From Thalassospira profundimaris (GTDB lineage Bacteria > Pseudomonadota > Alphaproteobacteria > Rhodospirillales > Thalassospiraceae), in contig NZ_JPWF01000016.1 in NCBI RefSeq assembly GCF_003326675.1, forward strand, positions 24,889 through 88,888: 64,000 nt of DNA, written 5' to 3'. Numbering within the stretch: position 1 is the stretch's first letter; each line of letters opens with the position of its first letter. A program made the position numbers and the translations under genes. Under the pieces are notes generated by a model. That model did not search any database. It was not told the origin of the DNA and saw only the letters and a list, made by a program, of their open reading frames with translations. Of the stretch, positions 47,675-56,618 are shown in pieces.

Positions 47675-49903
47675 CTATCGATCACCCGATGCAATCGGCC
47701 TTTGCAGCACCAGCTGATCGACAAGATGGGCATCAATCGGGCGCGAATAATAGAAGCCCTGCACATTATCGCAGCCGATCATACGAAGGCAGTCGAGTTG
47801 CGACGCGTTTTCCACGCCTTCGGCCGTGGCTTCCATCCCGGCCATATGGGCAAATTCAATGATGGCGCGGACCAATTCCCGATCACGGACCGACACATCA
47901 ATCTGATCGATAAAGATCCGGTCAATTTTGATGATATCGACGTCAAGATTGCGCAACCGCCCAAGCGACGAAAACCCGGTCCCGAAATCATCAATCGCGA
48001 TCATCACACCAAGTTCCTTCAGCTCGCCCAGAATGCGTTCGCTAAGCTCCCCGCTGGCCATAACCGTTTCGGTGACTTCCAATACCAGATGCCCCGGATC
48101 AAAGCCGGTTTCATGCAAGATTGTCCGGACATTTTCGACATAGTTCGGGTCTTCAAATTCCAGAACCGAAACGTTGACGCTGATTCCGATATCAGGCCAA
48201 TGCAAGGCCGCCTCGCAGGCCGATCGCAATGCCCATGCACCGATTTCACGGATCATGCCGGTTTCTTCGGCAATTGGAATAAACTGATCCGGGCGAATAT
48301 TGCCAAGTTCGGGATGCTCCCAGCGGGCCAAGGCCTCGACCCCCAAAAGTGTCTCCCCCGGAAGCGTATAAAGTGGCTGGAACTGCAATTTAAGCTGCTT
48401 TGCCCCGGCATCAAGAGTGGCACGCAATTCATGCTCGATCCGTCTTTTTTCCCGGTTGATCGCATCCATTTCCGGATCAAATGCCACATGGCAATTCCGG
48501 CCATTGGCCTTGGCCCGATAAAGCGCAACATCGGCACGGCGGATCAACTCATCACGCCCCAAGCCACCATCGGCATCAAAGGCGATCCCGATGCTCATAC
48601 TGATCGGGATCAGACGCCCATTCACCTCAACCGGCGCATGACCGGCCTCGGACAAGCTGTCGCAGAAGGCCTCGGCATCCGAGATATCCCGCAACCCGGT
48701 CAGCAGCAGGGTGAACTCGTCCCCGCCGACACGTGCGATAATACTGCCGGTCGGGACATTGGCGCGAAGACGCCCTGCGACCGCGCGGATCATCGCATCG
48801 CCGCCCGGATGCCCCATGGTGTCATTGATCTGCTTGAAATGATCCAGATCGATAAACAGCAACGCAATCCCTGACGGCTGATCGGCCCGGCGCGGTTCAT
48901 ATTCAAGACGATGCAGGAACTCGTCAACCGCATCGTTAAAGCATGACCGGTTTGGCAAACCGGTCAGCGAATCATGACGCGCCATATGATACATCTGCCG
49001 TTCGGCCAGCCGTTGCTTGCGATAGCGCAGACGCAATTGAAGCCCGAAAAAGACAATCAAAAGCAACAGCAACAAGCCCAATGCCGCCAGCATCGGCAAC
49101 AGGTAGGAAAACACCGCACTACCCGGCCGATAAGGCGACCAGAAGAAATAGCCGATTGTTTGTCCGGTCATGTCGACCAGCCGGTTCGAGGCCTCTTTTT
49201 CACGGCTTTGATCCGTTACCGAGAACCGCAATCCGTCAAACAGGAATTTCCGTTCGGTCTCAGCCAGAAATTTGCCATCCAAGTAACGCACCGACACAAA
49301 GATGAATTCGCTGCCGGGCACCTGGGCTATGTCACCGGAATCAGATACCAGTGCCTTGACACTGACGACCGTCGGGCGCCCGTCAATCAGGGCAACATCA
49401 ACGGCACCGGGTGTCTGAAGATAAGCACCCGCTTCCAGTTTGCCGCCGTTTTCACGCATGCGGGTTCGCAGGGTTTCGGCCAGATGCAGAATGGTCCCCT
49501 TGGCCTTGTCATAATCGACAGCATATTGCGGATCATCGAGAATGAATTGATGGAGCAACCGGTTGTCAGGGGACAAAACAAACAACGCGTTGTGATCGAA
49601 ATATTCCTGCATCCAGATGCCAAGGTTCCCTTCGATCCATGCTTCATCGCCATCGCGCACGGCAACAACGGCATCATCCCAAACCGTCACACTTTCCTGA
49701 TCATGGGCAATCTGACCACGCAGATCACTGATCACCCGCTCGAAAAGGTGATCCTGACGTTCATATGCAACACGGTCGGCCTCCTGGGTTGCCCAATACA
49801 GCAAACCAAGACCACCGAAATTCAGCAGCAAGGCACACAGGACGATCGGCAAGGTCCGCGTCAGCAGGAAGTTTTTATGTGAAAAGAAGCCGTGAAATTG
49901 CAC
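47675..49903 (-). CDS. CHASE4-GGDEF-EAL cyclic-di-GMP protein
   Basis: A 742-residue membrane-bound signalling protein. An N-terminal helix (about residues 14-36) is followed by a periplasmic CHASE4-type sensor domain and a second helix (about 260-285), then cytoplasmic GGDEF and EAL domains. The GGDEF site is intact (ARVGGDEF near residue 390), so cyclase activity is possible, but the inhibitory RxxD site just upstream is not seen. The EAL domain is also intact: GVEALARW near 520 and DDFGTGFSS. Both synthesis and breakdown of c-di-GMP are therefore possible. Translation starts at GTG 49903 with AAAGGG six to seven bases before it. Confidence 0.92.
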   Translation of the reverse strand: MQFHGFFSHKNFLLTRTLPIVLCALLLNFGGLGLLYWATQEADRVAYERQDHLFERVISDLRGQIAHDQESVTVWDDAVVAVRDGDEAWIEGNLGIWMQEYFDHNALFVLSPDNRLLHQFILDDPQYAVDYDKAKGTILHLAETLRTRMRENGGKLEAGAYLQTPGAVDVALIDGRPTVVSVKALVSDSGDIAQVPGSEFIFVSVRYLDGKFLAETERKFLFDGLRFSVTDQSREKEASNRLVDMTGQTIGYFFWSPYRPGSAVFSYLLPMLAALGLLLLLLIVFFGLQLRLRYRKQRLAERQMYHMARHDSLTGLPNRSCFNDAVDEFLHRLEYEPRRADQPSGIALLFIDLDHFKQINDTMGHPGGDAMIRAVAGRLRANVPTGSIIARVGGDEFTLLLTGLRDISDAEAFCDSLSEAGHAPVEVNGRLIPISMSIGIAFDADGGLGRDELIRRADVALYRAKANGRNCHVAFDPEMDAINREKRRIEHELRATLDAGAKQLKLQFQPLYTLPGETLLGVEALARWEHPELGNIRPDQFIPIAEETGMIREIGAWALRSACEAALHWPDIGISVNVSVLEFEDPNYVENVRTILHETGFDPGHLVLEVTETVMASGELSERILGELKELGVMIAIDDFGTGFSSLGRLRNLDVDIIKIDRIFIDQIDVSVRDRELVRAIIEFAHMAGMEATAEGVENASQLDCLRMIGCDNVQGFYYSRPIDAHLVDQLVLQRPIASGDR

Positions 49904-50073
49904 CAGTTACCCTTTTTCAAGCGCAGACGGACTACGCTACCCTTTCGGGTAGGCCGCACTACTCTTCAGGTTTGAGGTGACTTGTCAATTTTCAATAGCA
50001 ACAGGTGCTACGAAGGCCGGAAATTCGCGTTTTACCAGAAAATACGCAGAAGACGGATTTGGCGAATCGGCAA

Positions 50074-50106
50074 CAAAAAAGGCCGCCCCGAAGGACGACC
50101 TTTTTT
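50074..50106 (-). terminator. Terminator of the tRNA-Gly array
   Basis: On the minus strand, GGTCGTCC, a TTCG loop and GGGCGGCC (two G-U pairs) are followed by TTTTTT. The stem spans 50081-50100. Confidence 0.9.
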
Positions 50107-50119
50107 AGAACTTTCATCA

Positions 50120-50194
50120 TGGAGCGGGCGAAGAGATTCGAACTCTCGACCCTAACCTTGGCAAGGTTATGCTCTACCCCTGAGCTACGCCCGC
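50120..50194 (-). tRNA. tRNA-Gly (anticodon GCC), copy 3 in transcript order
   Basis: A 75-base tRNA including encoded CCA. The acceptor stem is GCGGGCG/CGCCCGC, the anticodon loop TTGCCAA with anticodon GCC. It is identical to the other two copies. Confidence 0.97.
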
Positions 50195-50230
50195 ATCATC
50201 ATGAAAGCGATGATGATGGAAACCGTCTGA

Positions 50231-50305
50231 TGGAGCGGGCGAAGAGATTCGAACTCTCGACCCTAACCTTGGCAAGGTTATGCTCTACCCCTGAGCTACG
50301 CCCGC
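50231..50305 (-). tRNA. tRNA-Gly (anticodon GCC), copy 2
   Basis: Identical to the copy at 50120-50194: 75 bases, anticodon GCC, CCA encoded. Confidence 0.97.
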
Positions 50306-50341
50306 ATCATCATGAAAGCGATGATGATGGAAACCGTCTGA

Positions 50342-50416
50342 TGGAGCGGGCGAAGAGATTCGAACTCTCGACCCTAACCTTGGCAAGGTTATGCTCTACC
50401 CCTGAGCTACGCCCGC
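50342..50416 (-). tRNA. tRNA-Gly (anticodon GCC), copy 1 (promoter-proximal)
   Basis: Identical to the other copies: 75 bases, anticodon GCC, CCA encoded. It is nearest to the promoter at 50456. Confidence 0.97.
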
Positions 50417-50455
50417 ATTCATCAGTTTGTTTCCTGCCCCTGTGGAGCGGCGCGG

Positions 50456-50483
50456 ATAATAGCCCAACAAAGAGCGATTGCAA
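50456..50483 (-). promoter_or_regulatory. Sigma-70-like promoter of the tRNA-Gly array
   Basis: On the minus strand TTGCAA (50478-50483), 16 bases, TATTAT (50456-50461), about 40 bp before the first tRNA-Gly. Confidence 0.6.
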
Positions 50484-50636
50484 CCCTTTTTTCCACGAAA
50501 TCGTAACATCGCAATTTTTGGCGGTTTTCCTTGACTTTACGAGGTGCAATTGTCGAAATCCGACCGACCTTGCGCAAATTTGCGTCAGGTTTTTATTCCG
50601 GGTATCTTCGCGCGGCACAGCCACAAGGGAAAGAGC

Positions 50637-51152
50637 ATGAGCGATCCATCAACCGTACTTTTCGATCACCTCGAAAAATTGGGAATCGAAACGACGACTC
50701 ACGAGCATGTGCCGCTGTTTACGGTCGAGGATTCGCAAAATCTGCGTGGGGACCTGCCGGGCCTTCATTCCAAGAACCTGTTTGTCAAAGACAAGAAGGG
50801 TGCTCTGTGGCTGGTCGTGGCCGAGGAAGAAACCGAAATCCGCATGAACCACCTGCACAAACGGCTGGGCTGTGCCCGCCTGTCGTTTGGCAAACCGGAA
50901 TTGCTGATCGAAACGCTTGGTGTCAAACCGGGATCGGTCACACCCTTTGCGCTGATCAATGATCAAGGCCGAAAGGTCAATCTGGCACTGGATGCCAAAC
51001 TGGCCAATGGCGACGTTTTGAACTTTCATCCCTTGCGAAATGACCGAACCACGACAATTACGTCACAGGGCCTGATAAAGTTCATCGATTCTTTGGGTTA
51101 CGAGGCCCTGATTATTGATTTTGAAACTGAACTGCAATCAGGTGACGACTAA
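50637..51152 (+). CDS. Prolyl-tRNA editing protein ProX-like (YbaK/EbsC fold)
   Basis: A 171-residue protein of the YbaK/ProX editing family, which hydrolyses mischarged Ala- or Cys-tRNA(Pro) in trans. The fold blocks are HEHVPLFTVEDSQNL, the catalytic-lysine region HSKNLFVKDKKG and FALINDQGRKVNLALD. The length is typical. The ATG at 50637 (MSDPSTVL) has AAGGGAAAGAG before it; the frame open since 50544 crosses the antisense of other DNA and is not used. It stands between the tRNA array and the thioredoxin gene, but tRNA proximity may be coincidence. Confidence 0.85.
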   Translation: MSDPSTVLFDHLEKLGIETTTHEHVPLFTVEDSQNLRGDLPGLHSKNLFVKDKKGALWLVVAEEETEIRMNHLHKRLGCARLSFGKPELLIETLGVKPGSVTPFALINDQGRKVNLALDAKLANGDVLNFHPLRNDRTTTITSQGLIKFIDSLGYEALIIDFETELQSGDD

Positions 51153-51290
51153 CTGAATCGCGGACAATTGCGACAAGCCTTTATGTTTCCTAATATTTAG
51201 CTATATCAAGACACCTAATTCACATCCTTGCCTCTTGTCGTCCGGGCATTGCGGCATCATCTAGAATTCAGAGTTAGCGAGTGAACAAAA

Positions 51291-52217
51291 ATGTCGATTA
51301 TTCTTGACGCAAACGCGCCCGAGACCGCCACCAGCCAGAATCAGGATTCAGACCTGATCAAGGACAGCAGTGTAGAAACTTTTGTCCAGGATGTTATCGA
51401 ACCGTCGATGGAAGTCCCTGTCGTCGTCGATTTCTGGGCACCGTGGTGTGGTCCGTGCAAGAACCTGACGCCGGTGATTGAAAAAGTCACCCGCGAAGCT
51501 GGTGGTCGCGTCAAGCTTGTCAAAATCAACATTGATGAAAACCAGGAACTGGCGATGCAATTGCGCATCCAGTCAATTCCGACTGTCTATGCCTTCAAGG
51601 GCGGTCGTCCGGTTGACGGTTTTCAGGGTGGTCAGCCCGAAAGCGAAGTGCGCGCATTCTATGAGCGCCTTGCCGGTGGCCCGATTGAAAGCCCGGTCGA
51701 AACCCTGCTTGAACAGGCAGCCGCGGCTCTGACCGAAGATAATTTCGAGGCCGCACATGGCCTTTATGTCAGCGTTCTTGAGCGTGAACAGGAGAACGAA
51801 ACCGCAATTGGCGGCATGATCCGGTGCATGGTCGGCATGGGTGAAACCGAAGAGGCCCGTCACTTCGTCGATAACATGTCAGAAGCGACGCGCCTGCAGG
51901 CACCGATTTCTGCGGCAATCAGCGCACTTGAACTGGCCGAAACCGGATATAGCAGCGAAGATCTTGATGCTGCACGTCAACGCGTTGCTGCGGACCCGAC
52001 CGATCTGCAAGCGTTGTTTGATCTGGGCATGGCATGTTTTGCCACCAACAAACGCCCCGAAGCCGTTGACGCCATGATCAAGATCATTCGCACCAATCGT
52101 GAATGGAACGAGGATGCCGGGCGTACCCAGCTCCTTAAGTTTTTTGAAGCCTGGGGTCCAATGGACCCTGCCAGCGTCGCCGGACGCCGTGCCTTATCGA
52201 CGGTATTATTTTCATGA
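51291..52217 (+). CDS. Thioredoxin-domain protein with C-terminal TPR region (YbbN-like)
   Basis: A 308-residue protein: a thioredoxin domain (about residues 30-135, redox motif WCGPC at 52-56) followed by a helical TPR-like region (about 150-305). This matches YbbN/CnoX, a chaperone-like thioredoxin that protects client proteins from oxidation. The N-terminus adds about 25 Asp/Ser-rich residues before the fold. It overlaps the next gene by four bases (ATGA), so it heads the cluster trx-lonN-trm112-DUF971, a grouping common in alphaproteobacteria. Confidence 0.92.
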   Translation: MSIILDANAPETATSQNQDSDLIKDSSVETFVQDVIEPSMEVPVVVDFWAPWCGPCKNLTPVIEKVTREAGGRVKLVKINIDENQELAMQLRIQSIPTVYAFKGGRPVDGFQGGQPESEVRAFYERLAGGPIESPVETLLEQAAAALTEDNFEAAHGLYVSVLEREQENETAIGGMIRCMVGMGETEEARHFVDNMSEATRLQAPISAAISALELAETGYSSEDLDAARQRVAADPTDLQALFDLGMACFATNKRPEAVDAMIKIIRTNREWNEDAGRTQLLKFFEAWGPMDPASVAGRRALSTVLFS

Positions 52218-52903
52218 GCATATGCGGTCCTTTCGATCCCCTGTTTTCGGATCTTCCAGATATGCTGCCGGTATTTCCGCTCAGTGGTGCGCTTTTGCTG
52301 CCACGCGGGCACTTGCCGCTGAATATCTTTGAGCCGCGCTATATGAATATGGTGACGGACGCACTGGGCCAGGACCGCATCATTGGCATGATTCAACCCC
52401 GCCCGGATCAACATAACAGCTATTTTATGGATCCGGATCACCCGGCGATCTTTTCGACCGGGTGCGCGGGCCGTATTTCCGCCTTTAGCGAAACCGACGA
52501 TGGCCGTTTCCTGATCACGCTGACCGGCGTGTGCCGCTTTAACGTGATCGAAGAACTGCCCGACAATGCCGGTGGCTATCGCACTGTACGGGGCGATTTT
52601 GCGCCTTGGAAAGACGACCTCGATTTTCCTGCCGCAGATTCGACCGTCAATCGTGATCGGTTGCGATTGGCGCTCGAGGCCTATTTTGCACAACATTCCC
52701 TGCGTTCTTGCTGGGATACGCTGGCCGATAGCGATGATGAAATGTTGATCACGACCATTTCGATGGGCTGTCGGCTTAGCCCGCTTGAAAAACAGGCTTT
52801 GCTCGAATGCACAACCCTGTATGATCGCGGCGATATGCTGACCACACTTCTGGAAATGGCGGTCCATGCGGGCCCCAAACATATGCATGGCAGCACCAAC
52901 TGA
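52214..52903 (+). CDS. Lon-N-type substrate-binding domain protein
   Basis: A 229-residue stand-alone LON substrate-binding domain (PUA-like), without the ATPase or protease parts. The start PMLPVFPLSGALLLPRGHLPLNIFEPRY is diagnostic. Such proteins are widespread in proteobacteria. Their role is unclear; substrate or protein-partner recognition is inferred from the Lon homology. Its ATG overlaps the thioredoxin stop (ATGA), so the two genes are translationally coupled. Confidence 0.88.
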   Translation: MSICGPFDPLFSDLPDMLPVFPLSGALLLPRGHLPLNIFEPRYMNMVTDALGQDRIIGMIQPRPDQHNSYFMDPDHPAIFSTGCAGRISAFSETDDGRFLITLTGVCRFNVIEELPDNAGGYRTVRGDFAPWKDDLDFPAADSTVNRDRLRLALEAYFAQHSLRSCWDTLADSDDEMLITTISMGCRLSPLEKQALLECTTLYDRGDMLTTLLEMAVHAGPKHMHGSTN

Positions 52904-52951
52904 TGACGATGGACTGTCCCCGGACAATCCCAAAAGCCAAAGGCCGAATTC

Positions 52952-53140
52952 ATGACTGCAACGCATAGCCCGGTAGACCCGAAACTTCTTGAAATCCTTG
53001 TCTGCCCGGTGACCAAGCAGGCGCTTGAATATGATCGTGAAAACAACGAACTGATCAGCCCGAAGGCCGGTCTGGCCTATCCGATCCGTGACGGCATTCC
53101 GATCATGCTGCCCGACGAAGCCCGCCCGATCGAAGATTAA
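52952..53140 (+). CDS. Trm112-family protein
   Basis: A 62-residue small protein of the Trm112/UPF0434 family ([42 protein letters not shown]). In eukaryotes Trm112 activates methyltransferases; the bacterial form is short. It has only one Cys of the zinc set (CPVTK), so it is unlikely to bind zinc in the eukaryotic way. It sits in the trx-lonN-trm112-DUF971 operon. Confidence 0.88.
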   Translation: MTATHSPVDPKLLEILVCPVTKQALEYDRENNELISPKAGLAYPIRDGIPIMLPDEARPIED

Positions 53141-53157
53141 GGCGGTTACGTCCCACC

Positions 53158-53541
53158 ATGTCCCAGGACGGCTTCACCCCGGAATTCACACCCGTCGAGA
53201 TCAATTATCTGCGCGATGACCGCATTCTGGAGGTGATCTGGGATGATGGCGTATCAACACGTCTAAGCGCAGAGCTTCTGCGTGTTGAAAGCCCGTCCGC
53301 CGAAGTGCAGGGCCATCACCCGTCCGAGAAAAAGATCATTGCCGGACGTCGACATGTCGGGATCATTGATATTGCGCCAGTCGGCAATTATGCCGTGCGC
53401 ATCGGCTTTGATGACCTGCATGATAGCGGACTTTATAGCTGGCATTATTTGCGCGAGCTCCATGACAAGCAGGACAAGCTTTGGTCCGATTACCTTGCCG
53501 CCCTTGAAGCACGCGGCCTGTCACGCGACCCGAAACGCTAA
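53158..53541 (+). CDS. DUF971 (gamma-butyrobetaine hydroxylase N-terminal-like) protein
   Basis: A 127-residue protein with the DUF971 fold: EINYLRDDRILEVIWDDGVSTRLSAELLRVESPSAEVQ, then an IDI-APVGNYAVRIGFDDLHDSGLYSW block. The same module is the N-terminal domain of eukaryotic carnitine-biosynthesis dioxygenases, but the bacterial form lacks the catalytic domain. A role in iron-sulfur protein handling has been suggested for the family; it is not shown here. It is the last gene of the cluster, with a terminator about 30 bp after the stop. Confidence 0.88.
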   Translation: MSQDGFTPEFTPVEINYLRDDRILEVIWDDGVSTRLSAELLRVESPSAEVQGHHPSEKKIIAGRRHVGIIDIAPVGNYAVRIGFDDLHDSGLYSWHYLRELHDKQDKLWSDYLAALEARGLSRDPKR

Positions 53542-53569
53542 CCAGCAAACTTTCCGTCATTCATGACCA

Positions 53570-53605
53570 ATAAAAAACGGCCCTGCCAGCGGCAGGACCG
53601 TTTTT
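53570..53605. terminator. Bidirectional terminator between the DUF971 cluster and ompW
   Basis: ACGGCCCTGCC pairs with GGCAGGACCGT (one mismatch) over an AGC loop, with T-runs on both sides. Confidence 0.85.
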
Positions 53606-53644
53606 GCGTCTTCAGACCGTGACACTTTGTGTCACAGATCGAAA

Positions 53645-54304
53645 TCAGAAGCGATAGCCAACACCAACGCCGAAGACCCATGGGTCAAGATGTGCTTTGG
53701 AGGTATTGGCACCGTTATTGATGCTGACATCGGTATCAAGGAAGATTTTCTTCACATCGAAGTTAACCGACCACGGACCGGAAATGGCATAGTCAAAACC
53801 GGCCTGGAACGCGTAACCGAAACCATCGTCATATTTGACCGAGTTGAACTGACCCGGCTTGGAATCGTAGAAGAAGGTATAGTTGATACCTGCACCGACA
53901 TACGGGCTCCAACGGCTTTCCGGCATGAAGTGATATTGCAGAGTCAAGGTCGGTGGTAACAGGCGAACCGAGCCGGCGTCCAGATTAGGGTTCTGCCAAT
54001 CAAGATCATGCTTGGTCGTTGCTGCAATCAGCTCAAGCGCCAGGTTGTTGGTCAGGAAGTATGAAAAATCGACTTCCGGCACGACGTCATTGCTCAGCTT
54101 ACCTTCACCACTGCCAATCGTATCGTCATAAGTGTCTTCATCCGGTACCATCGCAATACCGCGAGCACGAATAACAATGTCACCAGCCTGTTTGGTTTTG
54201 AATTCTGCGGTCTGAGCCTGCGCTACATTGCCGGTAAGCAATGCAGCTGCCATCAAGCCACCCAGTGCGGTCGCGCCAATCACTTTCTTCAAGAATGACA
54301 TCAT
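53645..54304 (-). CDS. ompW: OmpW-family outer membrane beta-barrel protein
   Basis: A 219-residue exported protein with a signal peptide (residues about 1-28, ending GNVAQAQTAE) and the OmpW fold of eight beta-strands: IVIRARGIAMVPDE is the first strand, PPTLTLQYHFMPESRWSPYVGAGINYTFFYDS and NFDVKKIFLDTDVSIN are diagnostic, and it ends with an aromatic residue (GVGVGYRF) as outer membrane barrels require. It forms a small hydrophobic-molecule channel. Two ATGs are adjacent (54304 and 54301); AAGGGG lies before them. Confidence 0.95.
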   Translation of the reverse strand: MMSFLKKVIGATALGGLMAAALLTGNVAQAQTAEFKTKQAGDIVIRARGIAMVPDEDTYDDTIGSGEGKLSNDVVPEVDFSYFLTNNLALELIAATTKHDLDWQNPNLDAGSVRLLPPTLTLQYHFMPESRWSPYVGAGINYTFFYDSKPGQFNSVKYDDGFGYAFQAGFDYAISGPWSVNFDVKKIFLDTDVSINNGANTSKAHLDPWVFGVGVGYRF

Positions 54305-54450
54305 CTGTCCCCTTTTTGCCTGTATCAAATCAGATCGGAGGGGACATTGCGCTTTTCTTCTTGATGACTTGTTGACACATATCAACAGTCACTGACTAAA
54401 AACGACAGGTTTTTGAATGATTATAACTGAACAATGATCAGCAATGACAT

Positions 54451-55674
54451 TTACAAGGTTTTACCCTGCATCAGCTTGGGCAAAGTTCCGGCATAGCCCA
54501 TTGCATGGGACATAAATGTCTTTTTAAGCGGCGGAATTTTCTGAACAACGGCCAATCCGACATCCCGTGCCCAGCGAATCGGTGCGATATCATTCGAGAA
54601 CAGCCGGTTGGTCAGATCGGTAACAGCAAGCATCACCGTGTTGTCAAACCGGCGCCACTGCGCGTATTCGGCAAGCACATCGGCACTGCCGATATCACGG
54701 CCCAAACGACGGGCATTGACCAGAATTTCGGCAAGAACCGCAACATCGCGAATACCCATATTCAGGCCCTGCCCGGCGATCGGATGCATGCCATGTGCCG
54801 CATCCCCGATCAAAGCGATCCGGTCATCGGTGTAGTGATAGGCATGCTGCAAACCCAGCGGATAGCAGAAACGCGGCCCGACAACTTCGAGATCACCGAG
54901 ATAACCGTCAAAACGGCGATGCAATTCGTCAAGGAAGGTTTGTTCGTCAAGATTGACCAAATAATTGCCAAGCTCGGTGCTTTCGGTCCAGACGATCGAG
55001 CAACGATCATCGGTCATCGGCAGGATGGCAAACGGGCCGGCCGGCAGGAAATGCTCAACCGCCAGACCATTATGGGGCTGCTTGTGCTTGACGGTGCACA
55101 CAACCGCACTTTGTTTGTAGCTCCATTCATAGGTCTTGATACCTGCCCAATTACGCAGCATCGAATTGCGGCCCTCGGCCCCGATGGCAAGCGGCGCACG
55201 GACTTCGCGCCCGTCGGCAAGCGTAATGGTCATGCCGCCCTGATCGCGGGCAATCTCGGTCACCCGCGCAGGTGCGATCATTTCGACCAGATCATTTTTG
55301 GCAATCGCCTGATACAGCGCGCCACGGGTCACGAGGTTTTCGACAATATAGCCCAGCGGTTCGTTGCCGACATCGCGGTGATCGTAATGCAGGAAAAGCG
55401 GGCTTTGACCGTCGGCAATGCGGATATCCAGAATGGGCTGGGCATCGTCTGCCATATATTTCCAGGCACCCACCACTTCGAGCACCGCCTTGGAGGCCGC
55501 GGCAATCGCACAAGTCCTGCCATCATAATTGGCACTCAGGATGGTTTTCGGATCAGCATAATCAATCACCACCGACTTCACCCCGCCATGGGCCAGCGCA
55601 AGCGCCATCGCCGCACCATTCAGGCCACCGCCCAGAATGACGACATCGGTATGAAGTGCCTGTTGATCATTCAT
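54451..55674 (-). CDS. UbiH/UbiF-family FAD monooxygenase
   Basis: A 407-residue flavoprotein hydroxylase of the ubiquinone-biosynthesis group. The Rossmann motif VVILGGGLNGAAMALALAHGGV binds FAD, the middle motif is ERNSMLRNWAG-like, and RIALIGDAAHGMHPIAGQGLNMGIRDVAVLAE is the second FAD motif, diagnostic of UbiH/UbiF/UbiI. It hydroxylates an aromatic ring carbon of the quinone precursor. The exact position (C1, C5 or C6) cannot be decided. It is on the minus strand, opposed to the nitrogen genes. Confidence 0.9.
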   Translation of the reverse strand: MNDQQALHTDVVILGGGLNGAAMALALAHGGVKSVVIDYADPKTILSANYDGRTCAIAAASKAVLEVVGAWKYMADDAQPILDIRIADGQSPLFLHYDHRDVGNEPLGYIVENLVTRGALYQAIAKNDLVEMIAPARVTEIARDQGGMTITLADGREVRAPLAIGAEGRNSMLRNWAGIKTYEWSYKQSAVVCTVKHKQPHNGLAVEHFLPAGPFAILPMTDDRCSIVWTESTELGNYLVNLDEQTFLDELHRRFDGYLGDLEVVGPRFCYPLGLQHAYHYTDDRIALIGDAAHGMHPIAGQGLNMGIRDVAVLAEILVNARRLGRDIGSADVLAEYAQWRRFDNTVMLAVTDLTNRLFSNDIAPIRWARDVGLAVVQKIPPLKKTFMSHAMGYAGTLPKLMQGKTL

Positions 55675-56595
<921 letters not shown>

Positions 56596-56618
56596 GTCCA
56601 GAGACAAGGGGAGACATT

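Larger units (their letters stand above)
50120..50416 (-). repeat. 111-bp tandem unit: tRNA-Gly plus 36-bp spacer
   Basis: The 75-bp tRNA genes are at 50120, 50231 and 50342, a constant step of 111 bp. The spacers 50195-50230 and 50306-50341 are identical and contain an 8-bp inverted repeat, ATCATCAT / ATGATGAT. The tRNAs are probably cut from one transcript. Confidence 0.95.

Noticed and set aside
50120..50416. Regularly spaced repeats like a CRISPR array
   Set aside because: The repeats are 75-bp tRNA genes and the spacers are identical, not variable; no cas gene is nearby.
50005..50640. 211-codon plus-strand ORF with a 37-residue tandem repeat
   Set aside because: It is the antisense of the three tRNA-Gly genes; the repeat is the 111-bp tRNA unit.
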